A DNA stretch of 64,000 nt from Ciona savignyi. Its lineage: Eukaryota > Chordata > Ascidiacea > Phlebobranchia > Cionidae. The DNA lies in assembly GCA_000149265.1 (NCBI GenBank), contig CH003267.1:234479-298478 (forward strand), written 5' to 3'. The notes under the pieces were generated by a model that searched no databases, was not told the origin of the DNA, and worked only from the letters and a program-made list of their open reading frames with translations. Below, one piece after another: positions 23,560-34,131 of this stretch; the stretch's first letter is position 1, and every line of letters begins with the position of its first letter. Position numbers and translations under genes: made by a program.

Positions 23560-23624
23560 GTGTCTGCTATATATTTCTGCCCTAAATCAAACAAAGTTAT
23601 CTTTCTTGAAAGACTACTACAAAG
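23560..23624 (+). promoter_or_regulatory. TATA-like box and 5' UTR exon of cationic peptide gene 1
   Basis: 'gctatatattt' near 23567 is followed about 30-50 bp later by a short untranslated exon ending 'acaaag/gtaagt' at 23624. The 59-bp intron ends 'ttttgcag' directly before the ATG, exactly as in gene 2. Confidence 0.6.
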
Positions 23625-23683
23625 GTAAGTTGTTTTAATATTTATGTACGGAGACTGTTTTGTGATAACGAAGAATTTTGCAG

Positions 23684-23984
23684 ATGAATAAGGCTCTCAT
23701 CGTACTCCTTCTCGCACTTGTGCTTCTCGTCATTGAAGAATCTGACGCTTGGCGTCGTCGCCGTCGCCGAAGGATTAGCAGACGCAGACGTAGACGCTGG
23801 GCAGGATATGACCAAGCAGAACAAGAACCAAGAAATTCCAGGTAATATTTATACCTAAAAGGTCCTCTCATCTTTTAAGGGGGCCTGCTATTTTGAATAT
23901 TGGTATGTAGGAGAAGACCTATAACTGAGATGAATTTTAGAATCGGAAGCCGATCAGCTGGATGCCGATGACAGCGAAGAGTAA
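23684..23984 (+). CDS. Secreted arginine-rich peptide precursor, copy 1 (antimicrobial-like)
   Basis: The start codon is the first base triplet of its exon (23684-23841). Residues 1-22 form a signal peptide (MNKAL, Leu/Val-rich core, EESDA), with likely cleavage before Trp23. Then comes W-R7-IS-R6-W, about 15 arginines in 17 residues, and a Gln/Glu-rich stretch. The next exon (23941-23984) encodes, in the frame used by gene 2, an acidic tail (ESEADQLDADDSEE). Here, however, exon 2 ends in phase 2 rather than phase 1, so direct splicing reads a short different tail ending in CR, and retention of the intron would stop at once. A 3' UTR exon with AATAAA follows. Signal peptide, cationic core and anionic tail are the layout of known tunicate antimicrobial precursors; activity is inferred. 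A one-base assembly error is possible. Confidence 0.7.
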
Positions 23985-24063
23985 GCACTCGGTCATAACC
24001 AACCAGGTAAAATTAGTTCTTTATCTCAAATATAGATTGTCTAAATGTCTTATTCCATTTCAG

Positions 24064-24118
24064 GTTGACATGATGCACGAAACCTCGTTTACATTTATGG
24101 CAACAAAATAAAAGAAAT
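24064..24118 (+). terminator. 3' UTR exon and poly(A) signal of cationic peptide gene 1
   Basis: Exon after 'ccatttcag'; AATAAA at 24107-24112. The sequence 'tgacatgatgcacgaaac' matches the last exon of gene 2 ('cgacatgaagaacgaaac'). Confidence 0.6.
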
Positions 24119-24364
24119 CTATTTAAACCATTCTGCGTCGTCCATGAATTGTAGCAATAGCATACAGTACGAGTATGAAGTGTGTTGTGCGTTGTTACAA
24201 ATGTTACAAGGAATTTGTAAAGAATTTAAAGTTTGTCAGCGTTCTAACGTCGCAGCGTGTTTTCCAAGAAACCCAGTAAATATTTTGCTAAGTATGACAA
24301 AATATGTTTTCTCGTTATTTTAGTTACAATCAACACACATTACTAATCTTAAAATATATCTTTG

Positions 24365-24455
24365 CGACAGATTTAGCACCAACAAAATCAATAACTTAAT
24401 CTGGTTAACACGCTTTCCGCAATGTTAGAAAACACGCTAAGCCATGGCGTACTAT
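24365..24455 (+). repeat. Degenerate copy of the peptide-gene upstream module
   Basis: 'gatttagcaccaacaaaatc', 'acacgctttccgcaatgtta' and 'gaaaacacgct' match the module core. No peptide exon was found downstream before the composite repeat at 24789. Confidence 0.5.
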
Positions 24456-24788
24456 ATCTTGCCTATTGGTTTCAAATAATATCTTTCTCCTACATTACTA
24501 TTTTTGTAAGAAAAAACGGCAAAAATTTAAAACGCGGCCACGCTCCTGTCCTAGCATCATCGCCATAGCTAGTCAAACTGTGTGTGTTTTGTTGTATACG
24601 CATTTAATCAAGAATAACACGAACTTACGTAACTGAGTTTGGGTTGCGAAAGTCATAAATAAGTATAGTTAGCACCAAACGAACCAACTAATTTACGCAA
24701 AATCTCACAGGTAAAACCTAAAACTTATGCAGATAGTGAAATGTAAAACATTTTTTTGGCCCGCCTTAACATATAAATGTAATTATTA

Positions 24789-26652
24789 CTAGAGAGTGTC
24801 AACCACGTGTTTAACCACCACTATTTGTAAAACACATGTTGTATACCCTATATTCATGCTACAGGGGTCCCTAACCACAATTTGTATTTTATACACTGAG
24901 TATGTAGTTTTTGTTTCTGCAAGCATAAACGCATGGGTCCCATAGTTAACATACCAAACTTATATTCCATGTTTAGGTAAATAAAGAATAAACGTCTTAA
25001 ATTTATGAACATTTCACCAAAAATGTTTTAAATTATAGCTTATTTTCAAGCGCTTTAGTGAAATAAAGCTAAATTCCCAAAACAGCCCGATTTAGTTTTT
25101 CGTTGTTTCAGGGAATTCCCCTGGGTTTCGCAGATAAGTTTTTGTTTTTACATAAGTAAGTCATGTTATGTAGCAATTCTTAAAGTTTTAATATGTTTTG
25201 TCGACTTCTTGTTGGAGATGTCAGTGCGATATGGCATGCCTGTCACAATCATAATTCAGGAGCATAACTTCGTTTTCATGGAAATTAACCTAAGTAAATG
25301 TTTTCTTTTTTGAATTGGCACAGAGTGTCTAATGTTTTAAAATTTTACCGAATTTTAATAAAATTCAGAGCAGCCGTTCAAGCGCTATGGCCACAAAATC
25401 TAATTTATTAAAAAAAACGTTTTGAGGGTATTCCCCTATAATCATTACTCAAATTTTTGGTTTCTGCATATTTAGACCATGTTGTCTTACAAATGTCCAA
25501 TTTTCATTGCGATATCATTACGCCTTTTGGAAGATGTCAGGGCGATATGGAATCTTGGTAACAAACATGATTTGAGAACATTTTTTGGGTATTTCCCTAG
25601 GTTATTTTATTATTTGTTTTAAGTGTTAAATCAGTGACTAATGCACTTACATTCCACCAAATCTGATTCAAATTGTAGCATCCGTTTAAGCGCTATGACC
25701 AAAAAAGGCTATTTATATAGAAAAAAATACCGTTGTGGTTTTTAACGTCTAAGGGAAATTCCCCTAGATTCATCACCAGAAATTTCGGTTTCTGCATATC
25801 TAGACTATGTGCGCTAACAAATTTTAAAATTTTATTGCAATTCCATTACTTTTTCTAGTAGATGTCGGAGCCACATGCCATGCCTGTCACAATCATGATT
25901 TGAGAACAAAATCTTATTTTTTCGGGTATTTCCTTAGGTAATTTTTTCATTTTTCTTGAGTGTTATATCATTGGCTAATGTTTTTCTTACATTTTACCAA
26001 ATCTAATTAAAATTGGAGTAGCCGTTTAAACGCCATGCGCAAAAAAAACTAAATTTTTAGAAAAAAATACCGGTTTTGGTATTTAACCTCTCAGGGGAAT
26101 TCCCCTGGGTATATCACCCCAAAATTTTGGTTTCTGCATATCTAGACCATGTGCGCTAACAAATGTCAAAGTTTTATTGCAATTCCATTACCCCTTCTGG
26201 TAGATGTCGGAGCCACAAGCCATGACTGTCACAATCAAGATTTGAGAACAAAATCGTATTTTTTAGGGTATTTCCCTAGGTAATTTTTTGATTTCTTTTA
26301 AAGTTTGTATCATTGGCTAATGTTCTTACCATTTACCAAATCTAATTAAAATTGGAGTAGCCGATCAATCGCTATGGCCAAAAAAGGTACCTTTTTTAAA
26401 AAAAAGTACCCGTTTTGGTTTTTCACCTCTCAGGGGAATTCCCAAAATTAAATTACCCAAAATTTTGGCTTCTGCATATCTAGACTATGTACACTAACAA
26501 ATGTTAAAGTTTTATTGCGATTCCATAACCCCTTCTGGTAGATGTTGGAGCCACAAGCCATGACTGTCAAATCTTTGACGAAAAAAAAAAAAAAAAAAAA
26601 AAAAAACGGACCAAAAACAATATGTGTCCCATTTTTCCAAATGGGACCCATA
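24789..26652 (+). repeat. Composite repeat, longest complete copy (1.86 kb)
   Basis: Starts CTAGAGAGTGTCAACC after an A. Head, then four subunits each about 330 bp, then the terminal poly(A)-rich stretch and hairpin (GTCCCATTT/AAATGGGAC) ending 'ccataa'. The number of subunits differs between copies (about 2 in the 15.9 kb copy), so the array expands and contracts. Each subunit has a 'gggaattccc'-type palindrome. Confidence 0.8.
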
Positions 26653-26986
26653 ATTATTAATGTGTAATTGTAACCAATTAACTATTCTATTTGAATAAGG
26701 GTCAATACTTGGTCCACTTTTATTTCTTATTTATATAAATGACCTGCCAAATTGCCTTAAGCACAGTGAAACCATTATGTTTGCAGACGACACCAGTATT
26801 TTCACCTCGGGTACAAACCAATCAGTCATATGTCAAAATGCAAATAATGATTTGGAAAGAGTATCTACCTGGCTTTCGACCAACAAATTGGTTGTTAATA
26901 TTGACAAAACTAAATTTATGTACTTTTCTAGCTCCACCAAACCTGAACTTTTACCATCCTCCATTGTCATTAACAACACATGCGTC

Positions 26987-27324
26987 TAGAGACAGAACGG
27001 TAGTCTGATTTTTCTCTGCTGGATGGCGCTATTTATCAGCTGTACTAAAGCGGGGAGGAGGAAAACTACTCACTAAAATTACGGACACTAATTTTAGGGT
27101 GCCTCTAAATACTACAGGACCGCTTGGAGCGCTTGGATCGCTTGGATCACTTAGATTGCTATGGAAAGTAATTCTAACCCTGTCCCAAACACTAATCTTA
27201 ACCCCAGAACTAACTTTAACCCCAACCCTAACATTAATATAAAAAATAGTCACTCCCCAGATAATTCCAAAAAAATAAATAGCGCCACCAAGCAGAGAAA
27301 AATAACACTACCGTTCGGTCCCTA
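26987..27324. mobile_element. DNA transposon (MITE), 338 bp, 3-bp target duplication
   Basis: Inverted ends of about 50 bp: left TAGAGACAGAACGGTAGT and right ACTACCGTTCGGTCCCTA, with 'tggcgctattta' inside both. Flanked by GTC at 26984-26986 and 27325-27327. Removing the element and one GTC restores the LINE frame across NNTCV/ASINNY. Three-base duplications are seen in PIF/Harbinger and CACTA groups; superfamily is undecided. The middle holds a half copy of the small MITE found at 27943. Confidence 0.8.
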
Positions 27325-27719
27325 GTCGCATCTATTAACAACTATCAAATTGAACAAGTCAATTCATTTAAATTTCTGGGTTTAACCATTGATAACAGAC
27401 TATCATGGAAGCCACATATGCTTAATTTGGCCAAAAATATAAATACAAATCTTATAATGGTACGTAAAATCCGACCACTCATCGACCGTTCTTCACTTTT
27501 ATCACTATATCACTTGCTAATTCTTAGTCACATTCAATATTGCATCTCCTCCTGGTGTTTTGGTAACAACCAAATCCTAGCCAAATTACAACGTGTTTGC
27601 AATAGGTATATTCGAATGATTTTTAACCTTGGAAAACGGGAAAACACCGTTAAAATAATGCAGCAACATCAACTTCTGACTATATATGATATGCATAAAC
27701 TCGAAATCTTATCTATAAT

Positions 27720-28593
27720 GGTAAGCACTTAATGTACATCAAACTAAGGCTACAGCTGATCGACATTTGTGACGTCACTGAGTCGCTTGTCGGAACTCCT
27801 GGTGTGTTGTGGGTAATTTTTTTTAATCTCTTTTTTCTTTTTTTAGGCCGATTCTCTTCTTTTCAAACTGTATATCGGTAAAGATGATTTTAAAACCGCA
27901 TCTCCTTGATCAATATCCAGAAAATTCACAAATTAAAGGGTGCCTCTAAATACTACGGGATCGCTTGGAGCGCTTGGATTGCTATGGAAAGTAAATGTCA
28001 CCCTGTCCCTAACACTAATCTCAACCCCAGAACTAACTTTAACCCCAACCCTAACATTAATATTATAGCTTTTGTAATTACGAAGTATAGTAAGCGATCC
28101 ATGCAATCCAAGCGATCCTGTAGTATTTAGAGGTGGGCTACCGCAAATTTAATACCGGTATTATATCAATACCAATGCACAATGACCCCATGGTTGACTG
28201 ATTGGGTTAGGATTGGTGTTCAGGTAGAGATTAGGGTTGGGGTCCAGGCTTAGAGTTAGTTTTTACGCAAATAGTGTGTGCAGTTTCATAGAATAAATAG
28301 TTTGTGCAGTGCATAGACTAAGCCCACCACTGAATAGTCAGCATTTGGTTTAGGACCCATCACATTTCAAAATGTTTTAAAATCTTCATACAGAAGCGCG
28401 CTAGATATATACCGGTAGATATAATCCACAATACACCATGTGGTTCCAACAAGTTACTTGTCGTTCCGCATGAACAACTCTCTCCTAGGAAAAAAATTAC
28501 CCAAAACACACCAGGAGTTTCCATAAGCTACTGTATGACGTCACAAATGTCGATCAGCTGTAGCCTCAGTTTGATGTACATTAAGTGCTTACC
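27720..28593. mobile_element. Mutator-like non-autonomous transposon, 874 bp
   Basis: Long terminal inverted repeats of about 100 bp begin GGTAAGCACTTAATGTACAT and contain 'cagctgatcgacatttgtga' and 'ggtgtgtt'. A perfect 9-bp target duplication ATCTATAAT lies at 27711-27719 and 28594-28602. Nine-base duplications with long inverted repeats are typical of Mutator-like elements. No transposase. It interrupts the LINE; removing it with one duplication keeps the frame (LSIM then HRCNY). Confidence 0.85.
27943..28133. mobile_element. Small MITE nested in the Mutator-like element
   Basis: Inverted ends CCTCTAAATACTACGGGATC and, on the other strand, CCTCTAAATACTACAGGATC; 191 bp. The interior has 'aaccccaaccctaac' runs that look telomere-like. 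A target duplication is not evident. Half of the same unit is present in the 26987-27324 transposon. Confidence 0.65.
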
Positions 28594-30221
28594 ATCTATA
28601 ATGCACCGGTGCAATTATCAAAAGCTTCCCACGGCCCTTCTTCATTCTATACAGTTAAAACCCATGACCACTAGGATGACGACCAGAAGCAGAACAAAAT
28701 TTGCCATTCCATTCTGCAGTAAAACGATTTCCCAACAGTCCATGAAATATATCGGCCACAAATACTGGCATCAATTACCAATAAAAATTCGCGAAATCCA
28801 ACCACATCATAAATTTATTAAAGCTGTTAAACAACACCTCTTGAATGATCCTCATCCCCTTCCATGAGTTTACTATCACCACTTTTCTTACCTAAATACT
28901 TCCCTATAATTTAGTTTTATTGCCAGTCACTTTAACTATAATATTTATTTACCTCATATTACATTTACATTTATTAGCCTACCTTATCTTTATAATTACT
29001 TTTCTTTATTTATTCCCCTATCCTCCCACACTGCACGCTCCTCTCACAAAGCTATGACTTTTGTTTTGTTTTTTTATTTGCTTTTATTATTGAGATTAAA
29101 TTGCTTTGTTCATAATTTTACTATTTCACCATCACTTTATTGGCCCAATGTTTTACTGCTGTTAACAGCATGCTGTTTTATTTTTAACATATCACCATTT
29201 TAGTCACTAGGGTTTTTACTGTTAATGGCATGCCGATGGCAATTTGTATCTTGCAGTGCTGTTTTTCTTTATAGTTTATTACCGGCCCTAATAGTATTCC
29301 CCCTATTTATTACCTTACTGCATGCCACATCCTATTAGTACTTCACCAGCACTTTGCTCTATTCACTCTTATTATGCACTGTTTTTCTTTTCTTATAATT
29401 TTTATTAGCAGTCTATAAGACCCATACTGCCCAGAAATTATTTTTCCAGTTGCAAAGAAATTCCATAGGCGGAAATGATTGCTCTTCCACCTTCCCCGGC
29501 TCATTTACCTGCTCTTCGCCGACGGCTGCGATCCTTTTCTCCGATGATGCCCCAATAAAGTTGAGATTTGGAAGTGGAACCCAATTACTGTGGAGACTTC
29601 ACATTAAACTGTTTCGGAATTGCTATTCATTAATTACACACAAAAAGCGGAAGCTTGCTGCTGTTTGTCTTTTTTCCTATTTTTGCATTCTTATTTTAAA
29701 TATTTATGTATATTGTATACATATTACTATCATAAATTAGTTTATTTATATATTCTAGTGCAGTAATGTTCTGCACTCAAATTGCTTCATTTATTAAACA
29801 TAGTGCAATAACTGTTTTTGCACCAAAAATAATTTAATGTCTGAAAGTGTGTTTTGAAACGGTTTTTTAACCACTTGTGGAATTTCATTTAAGGGTTTTT
29901 TTCTTTTTCCACTTAATCCCAAAGCCGGCTCCCCCCTCAGTAGCCTACTGGGTCGCGCTTGCACACTTTTACTCAAGTATTAAATAACACCAAATTTAAT
30001 TAGTTCATTTTGATTTAATTTGTTTCGTTGAAACTTATTTGTATTAATGTAAGGTTTAACGGCCACGTCGTTTTTTCCCTTAATTTGTAATGTGTTTATC
30101 CACTGACGTGTTTTAACTACTGTAGTTTTGCGGTTTCATCCTGTCTCCTCAATGTAAAATAATTGTTTTATTCTTCCTTACTGTAATGAAGGAGCGAAAA
30201 AATAAACTAAACTAAACTAAC

Positions 30222-30410
30222 TAAGGGCAAATGGTGGAAAAACACCCTAGAAATCTATTTTTTTAAACTTTTTGCTGTTAAACGCATAATAGAAACCCAA
30301 CGTGGAAACCAATCTGTGTTGTCTGATTTACGACGTGACCAAGAACTTATGAGAAAGGCTTCCAGCCAAGAGTTCAGTAACACAGTAGGAGTTACCGCGA
30401 GGTGATCTGA
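30222..30410 (+). pseudogene. Coding-like fragment, possibly LINE ORF2 (L1/Tx1) linker region
   Basis: A 60-codon frame reads KGKWWKNTLEIYFFKLFAV, then KRIIETQRGNQSVLSDLRRD and QELMRKASSQEFSN. It is cut on the left by the LINE tail and on the right by SINE text. A Trp-Trp start followed by a charged helix resembles the region just before the reverse transcriptase of L1-type elements, but I cannot prove this. Confidence 0.35.
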
Positions 30411-31014
30411 CGATGGATCGAAACCAGCTCGTTAGTTGGTGGAGACCTTATGCAAGGCTCGTCTTAACAGGCATCACTTTAACTAAGCGGATCACTTTAA
30501 CTCGTCTTAACAGGCATCACTTTAACTTTTTGGCCATTACCTCACAACGGGCAGAAATTACTCTGATGATTGCCGTGTGATAACGCTTTCTTATGCATTA
30601 ATAAATAAACAAATTCTCATGTAATAACTCCTGCATTTTCCCATATTTCCGGATAAAACATAACAATCCTCTCCTTCATAATCATACACATATTATATGT
30701 TGTGAAAATGCGTTTAATTGCTATCCCTGGAGTAATACATGCAGGTTTCCAGACAGTTATTGTGTGCCCTGTAATCAACTGTAATCATGCCCGCATGTGT
30801 GTAATAATCATTTACTTTGGTATGTACCATTCTTTGCGTACATTTCGTGCTTTATAACCCGACGTGTTTCGCTTTAATTTTATTCACTACGATTTACTAC
30901 CAAGTACCGGTATCTAATACAAGAATACAACATTATATTTATTTAGAGGAGTTTTATTCTGTCCAAATCATCCACAGAGATAATGATCTTGTATTGAACT
31001 TGGTAGTTAAAAAT
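30411..31014. other. Scrambled SINE text and unassigned DNA
   Basis: 30400-30600 contains out-of-order pieces of SINE family A ('cgcgaggtgatctgacgat', 'gcaaggctc', 'gatgattgccgtgtgataac') and a repeated 'cgtcttaacaggcatcactt'. The rest shows no gene. Confidence 0.4.
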
Positions 31015-31207
31015 GAACTTAACGGACATTGCCTGAATCCAGTGAAACGATGGGTTCTACTAAATTAAAGGAACGTGTTTATCATTTACAACACACTGCA
31101 GTAGCTCCGGTATCCCAGTGGTAGGCATGAGGTGATCTGACGATTGCCCGTCTGTTAACCCCCTTGGTTTCCCATGCACGGGCATAAACATAAATATCTC
31201 ATCCCAA
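31015..31207 (+). mobile_element. SINE family A, 5'-truncated
   Basis: From 'cttaacggacattgcctgaa' to 'acataaatatctcatccc'; the tRNA-like head is absent. Confidence 0.75.
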
Positions 31208-31264
31208 TGTCAGCTATGTTCGAGGGGAGAATATCTCTCCTCTTTGAGGGCTGATTTAATGTGT

Positions 31265-31420
31265 AGTTTAACTGAAACGTTGATTTCGGTTTAGTAGAAC
31301 ACATTTAATGTCCACTAAATGCCTTGTCCAATGATACAACGGACTAGCTAGCCACCAGTTTTGAACTGGCAATCTTTCGGCTGAAAGGTGACACACTAAC
31401 CAACCAAGCTATTCGACCAG
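31265..31420 (-). mobile_element. SINE family A, head half only
   Basis: From the 'tagtagaacaca' block to 'caaccaagctattcgacc'. Together with the preceding copy it forms two half SINEs in opposite orientation. Confidence 0.65.
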
Positions 31421-31509
31421 ATATTTGTTCAAAAGTGGGAAATAAATAAACAATTACCACTACGCAGTCGGACCACATTTATTTTTAATTTTTAAAATTT
31501 TATTATTTA

Positions 31510-31660
31510 TTTATTTTATTTTGGTTTAACGGCCACGTCTAATTATACCAAAATTTAATAATTCATTGCTTTTTTAGACGTGTTCTAACGACTGTCGTTT
31601 TTCGTTTTCCAAATTTTTATTAATGGTCGTGGAAACAAAAAATAAACTAAAATAATTTCA
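31510..31660 (+). mobile_element. LINE 3' tail fragment
   Basis: 'ttggtttaacggccacgtc' and the terminal '(a)aataaactaaa' match the end of the CR1/L2-like LINE 3' UTR at about 30050-30217. Confidence 0.6.
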
Positions 31661-31974
31661 AATTATTTTACCTCCTTTTTAACTTTTTTCATAAAACCAA
31701 GCTGAACAAAAATCTTCCCTTTCGTTCCTGTAGTGCAGAAGTTATAACTCGTGTGTGAGTGTGTAGCATTGCTCAACCCACTTTAAACGCAGCATACAGA
31801 ACAGTTAGCGAGATCGGAAGAAAAGATACGACTTGGGTCACCAATTTTGTTGTGCATGTTGAAGACTGGTACAAAAAATGAATGTTGAACATAAATTAAA
31901 AGTTTTTTCCTATTTTACCCTTCTTTTTACCAAAAAAAGGGTTGAAAATGCATAAAGTTTTTTTCTTTTTTTAC

Positions 31975-32075
31975 AAGGCAAAGATTCACACCCATGATGG
32001 GCTTGTCGGTAATATCGTATATAGAAATCAGTATATGATTAGGTCGCGCTAACAATTCGACCACACAACCTTCTC
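31975..32075 (-). mobile_element. SINE family B (class II tRNA-like), partial
   Basis: Minus strand: 'gttgtgtggtcgaattgtta' (A-box region) and, after a long variable segment, 'cccatcatgggtgtgaat' (B-box region). Same structure as 37005-37165, more diverged. Confidence 0.5.
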
Positions 32076-32159
32076 ATTGTTATCCCACATAAGGAAAACA
32101 ATATCTTCCCCACCATTGGTCCATCAGAAAAACAATGGTTAGTCATCATTCAGCCTTAA

Positions 32160-32330
32160 ATTATCATTCAGCCTAAAGGTTGTAGGATTAAAACTGGTCG
32201 CTAACCAATCAGTTGGGTTGTCACGCAATATATAAGTGGACATCGTGCAAACCCAGCGGATTAATGGGTTCTACCAAATTAAAGGAACGTGTGAATCATA
32301 CACAACACACTGCAATAGCTCCGGTAACTT
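32160..32330 (+). mobile_element. SINE family A, 3'-truncated
   Basis: Head from 'gcctaaaggttgtagg' through 'atgggttctacc' to 'aatagctccggtaac'; the remainder is missing. Confidence 0.7.
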
Positions 32331-32419
32331 GCGCGGTACATGAGTTATGAAACAAAAGGCGATTTAATACTTCAATATTGTTTTCACCAGGATAAAAATA
32401 ACACTAAAAAAATCGGTTA

Positions 32420-32705
32420 GACTTAGGATAGGATATTTATGTTTATCCGTGTGAATCAGAAAACCAATGGCCGTTACCACATAGACAATCGTCAGATCAC
32501 CTCACACCCATTGTCCGGTTACCGGAGCTTTTGCAATGTGTTGTATGTGATTTACACGTTTCTTTAATTTAGTAGAACCTGTTAATCCGCTGCGTTCAGA
32601 CAATGTCCAAAGTGCCTTGCCCAACGACATTGACTACAAGCTTTAAACATGCAACCCGTCGGTTGAAAGGAAACACACACTAACCCACCAAGCTATTTAG
32701 TCAGA
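32420..32705 (-). mobile_element. SINE family A, near full length
   Basis: From 'taggataggatatttatg' (tail) to 'accaagctatttagtca' (head); moderately diverged. Confidence 0.8.
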
Positions 32706-32776
32706 TTTAGACCCCACAACCTTTCGACCACTGTTTCGTCCAGCCACTAAATATAATAAAGTCTTTAGTTACTTAC

Positions 32777-32953
32777 TGTAGAAGCTTCTTTACGAAAGAT
32801 TGCAAAAAAACATAAGTAGCATTCAAAGGCAGCGTAACCAATATTAAAAGCACCGGAATAAACTAGATAAGATTCGGAATCATCAAACTGGTCTTTGGGT
32901 TTGAAAGAAGATGTGACCAAAGCGAACGCTTGGGACCTTGCAGTTTGTGTCAT
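32777..32953 (-). CDS. Putative exon of an unrecognised membrane protein
   Basis: A 59-codon exon starts with ATG at 32953 and ends at a good donor (ACA/gtaagt). It reads MTQTARSQAFALVTSSFKPK, then DQFDDSESYLVYSGAF and NIGYAAFECYLCFFAIF, the last part hydrophobic enough for one membrane helix. Just upstream on the same strand (about 33095-32960) another open stretch contains DYNAWEYAGCECLW and TKLVEEIEKEFG, which could be an earlier exon in a different frame. The peptide composition and donor look real, but I do not recognise the family and see no next exon. It could also be a gene relic among SINEs. Confidence 0.35.
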
Positions 32954-33234
32954 CTAGTGTCCAAAGATATGGTGCGAAATAGTCTGGTCGTTAAAACGCC
33001 AAATTCTTTTTCGATTTCCTCCACTAGTTTAGTGACGATTCCAGCCCAAAGGCATTCACATCCAGCGTATTCCCATGCATTGTAATCGATATTAATATAC
33101 CTGTGGATGGGATGTTTTTAAAATTTGGAATCTCATTTGTTAAGAGAGTCAGCAGTGTAAAGAGATCCAAAAGGCCTGTGAAACCGAGATATGTTAAGAT
33201 ATTAATGTTTTAAATTTCGGCCGGGGTGCAACAC

Positions 33235-33400
33235 CTCTCAACCAAAATGTGTCAGGTTCGAAACTGGTCGCTAACTATCAGTTGTGTCTTTGGGTAAGAC
33301 ACCCAAAGAAAATTGCCTGAAGGAACATGTCTATCATACACAACATACTGCAATAGCTCCGGTATCCCGACATGGGATACGAGGTGAGTATGCTATCCTT
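33235..33400 (+). mobile_element. SINE family A, internally deleted
   Basis: 'ggttcgaaactggtcgctaac', 'attgcctgaaggaacatgtc' and 'aatagctccggtatcccgac' are joined with the middle missing; more SINE pieces in both orientations run to about 33610. Confidence 0.65.
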
Positions 33401-33679
33401 ATCGCTGTAAATGGGAAAACCAAGGGGGTTAACCCACTGGCCATTGTCAGATTACCTCGTGCCCACCGTCGGTTACTAAACACAGTCATCATCTTAACAG
33501 AGTGGCTTAATTGGTTCTGCTGAAATTAAAAAAACATGTCAATAATGTACAACGCACCACTACAGGTATGGTGGGCACGAGGTGATCTAACCCATGCGAA
33601 AAAGACGATTGCATTTTCTTTTCACAGCAAGAAAACATGAATTTCTTATATCATTTAAAAAACCAATAAAGCTAAAAGT

Positions 33680-33835
33680 TTAGTTTATTTTTTTCTATCC
33701 ACGATAAAAACACGAAGCAGGGTCTCTAATAAAACTTTGGAAAATGGAAAAAAACGGCAAAACGACAGTCGCTAAAACACTTTTAAATTAAATAAATTAT
33801 TTACATTCGGTATATATTTAGACATGGCCGCCAAA
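33680..33835 (-). mobile_element. LINE 3' tail fragment, inverted
   Basis: Minus strand: 'ggtttggcggccatgtc' to 'aaaaaaataaactaaac', the same 3' end as at 31510 and 30050-30217. Confidence 0.6.
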
Positions 33836-34002
33836 CCTACATAAAAAATAAAATAAATGTTTATAAAAAAAATATTTACACTAGTTATGACAGGATATCA
33901 TAATCACCTTGTCGCTTTCTTTTTTATTTCAGGTGGTTTGTTAATTACGAGTTTGTCGGCTTTTGTTGCCTCTTTAAAAATTAGTGGTTGCTCGGAGATA
34001 GG

Positions 34003-34131
34003 TCATAGCCTTGTGAATGTTGCGTAGAATAAAACGCGAAAGAAACTAGGTTTGTTCCAGCACGCAAGAATACCGATCAGCGCCAATAAAATTAAACCGC
34101 TGAGGAGTAATGACGAACATGATGCACAGCA
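34003..34131 (-). CDS. Candidate terminal exon of an unknown Cys-rich membrane protein
   Basis: After an acceptor 'gatctcag' the frame reads CCASCSSLLLSGLILLALIG then ILACWNKPSFFRVLFYATF and stops. A CCxxC start followed by a 17-residue hydrophobic helix would suit a small membrane protein tail. No upstream exon was found, so this may be chance. Confidence 0.25.
   Translation of the reverse strand, partial: CCASCSSLLLSGLILLALIGILACWNKPSFFRVLFYATFTRL

Larger units (their letters stand above)
26697..30217 (+). mobile_element. CR1/L2-like LINE, 5'-truncated, with long 3' UTR
   Basis: The reverse transcriptase starts at GSILGPLLFLIYINDLP and continues with FADDTSIF (catalytic), STWLSTNKLVVNIDKTKFM, then SFKFLGLTIDNRLSWKPH, LILSHIQYCISSWCFGN and LQRVCNRYIRMIF, and ends YWHQLPIKIREI...KAVKQHLL with a stop at 28867. 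These C-terminal motifs are typical of the CR1/L2/Rex group. Two DNA transposons (26987-27324 and 27720-28593) split it; in both cases the frame resumes exactly once one target duplication is removed. The 3' UTR (28868-30217) is AT-rich and ends in a short ACTAA repeat. Other 3' ends of the family lie at 12062, 31510 and 33680, and an ORF2 piece at 56190. Confidence 0.9.

Noticed and set aside
23642-23871. Minus-strand frames rich in Arg/Ser opposite cationic peptide gene 1
   Set aside because: Antisense of the arginine-rich exon; the plus strand has signal peptide, splice sites and poly(A) signal.
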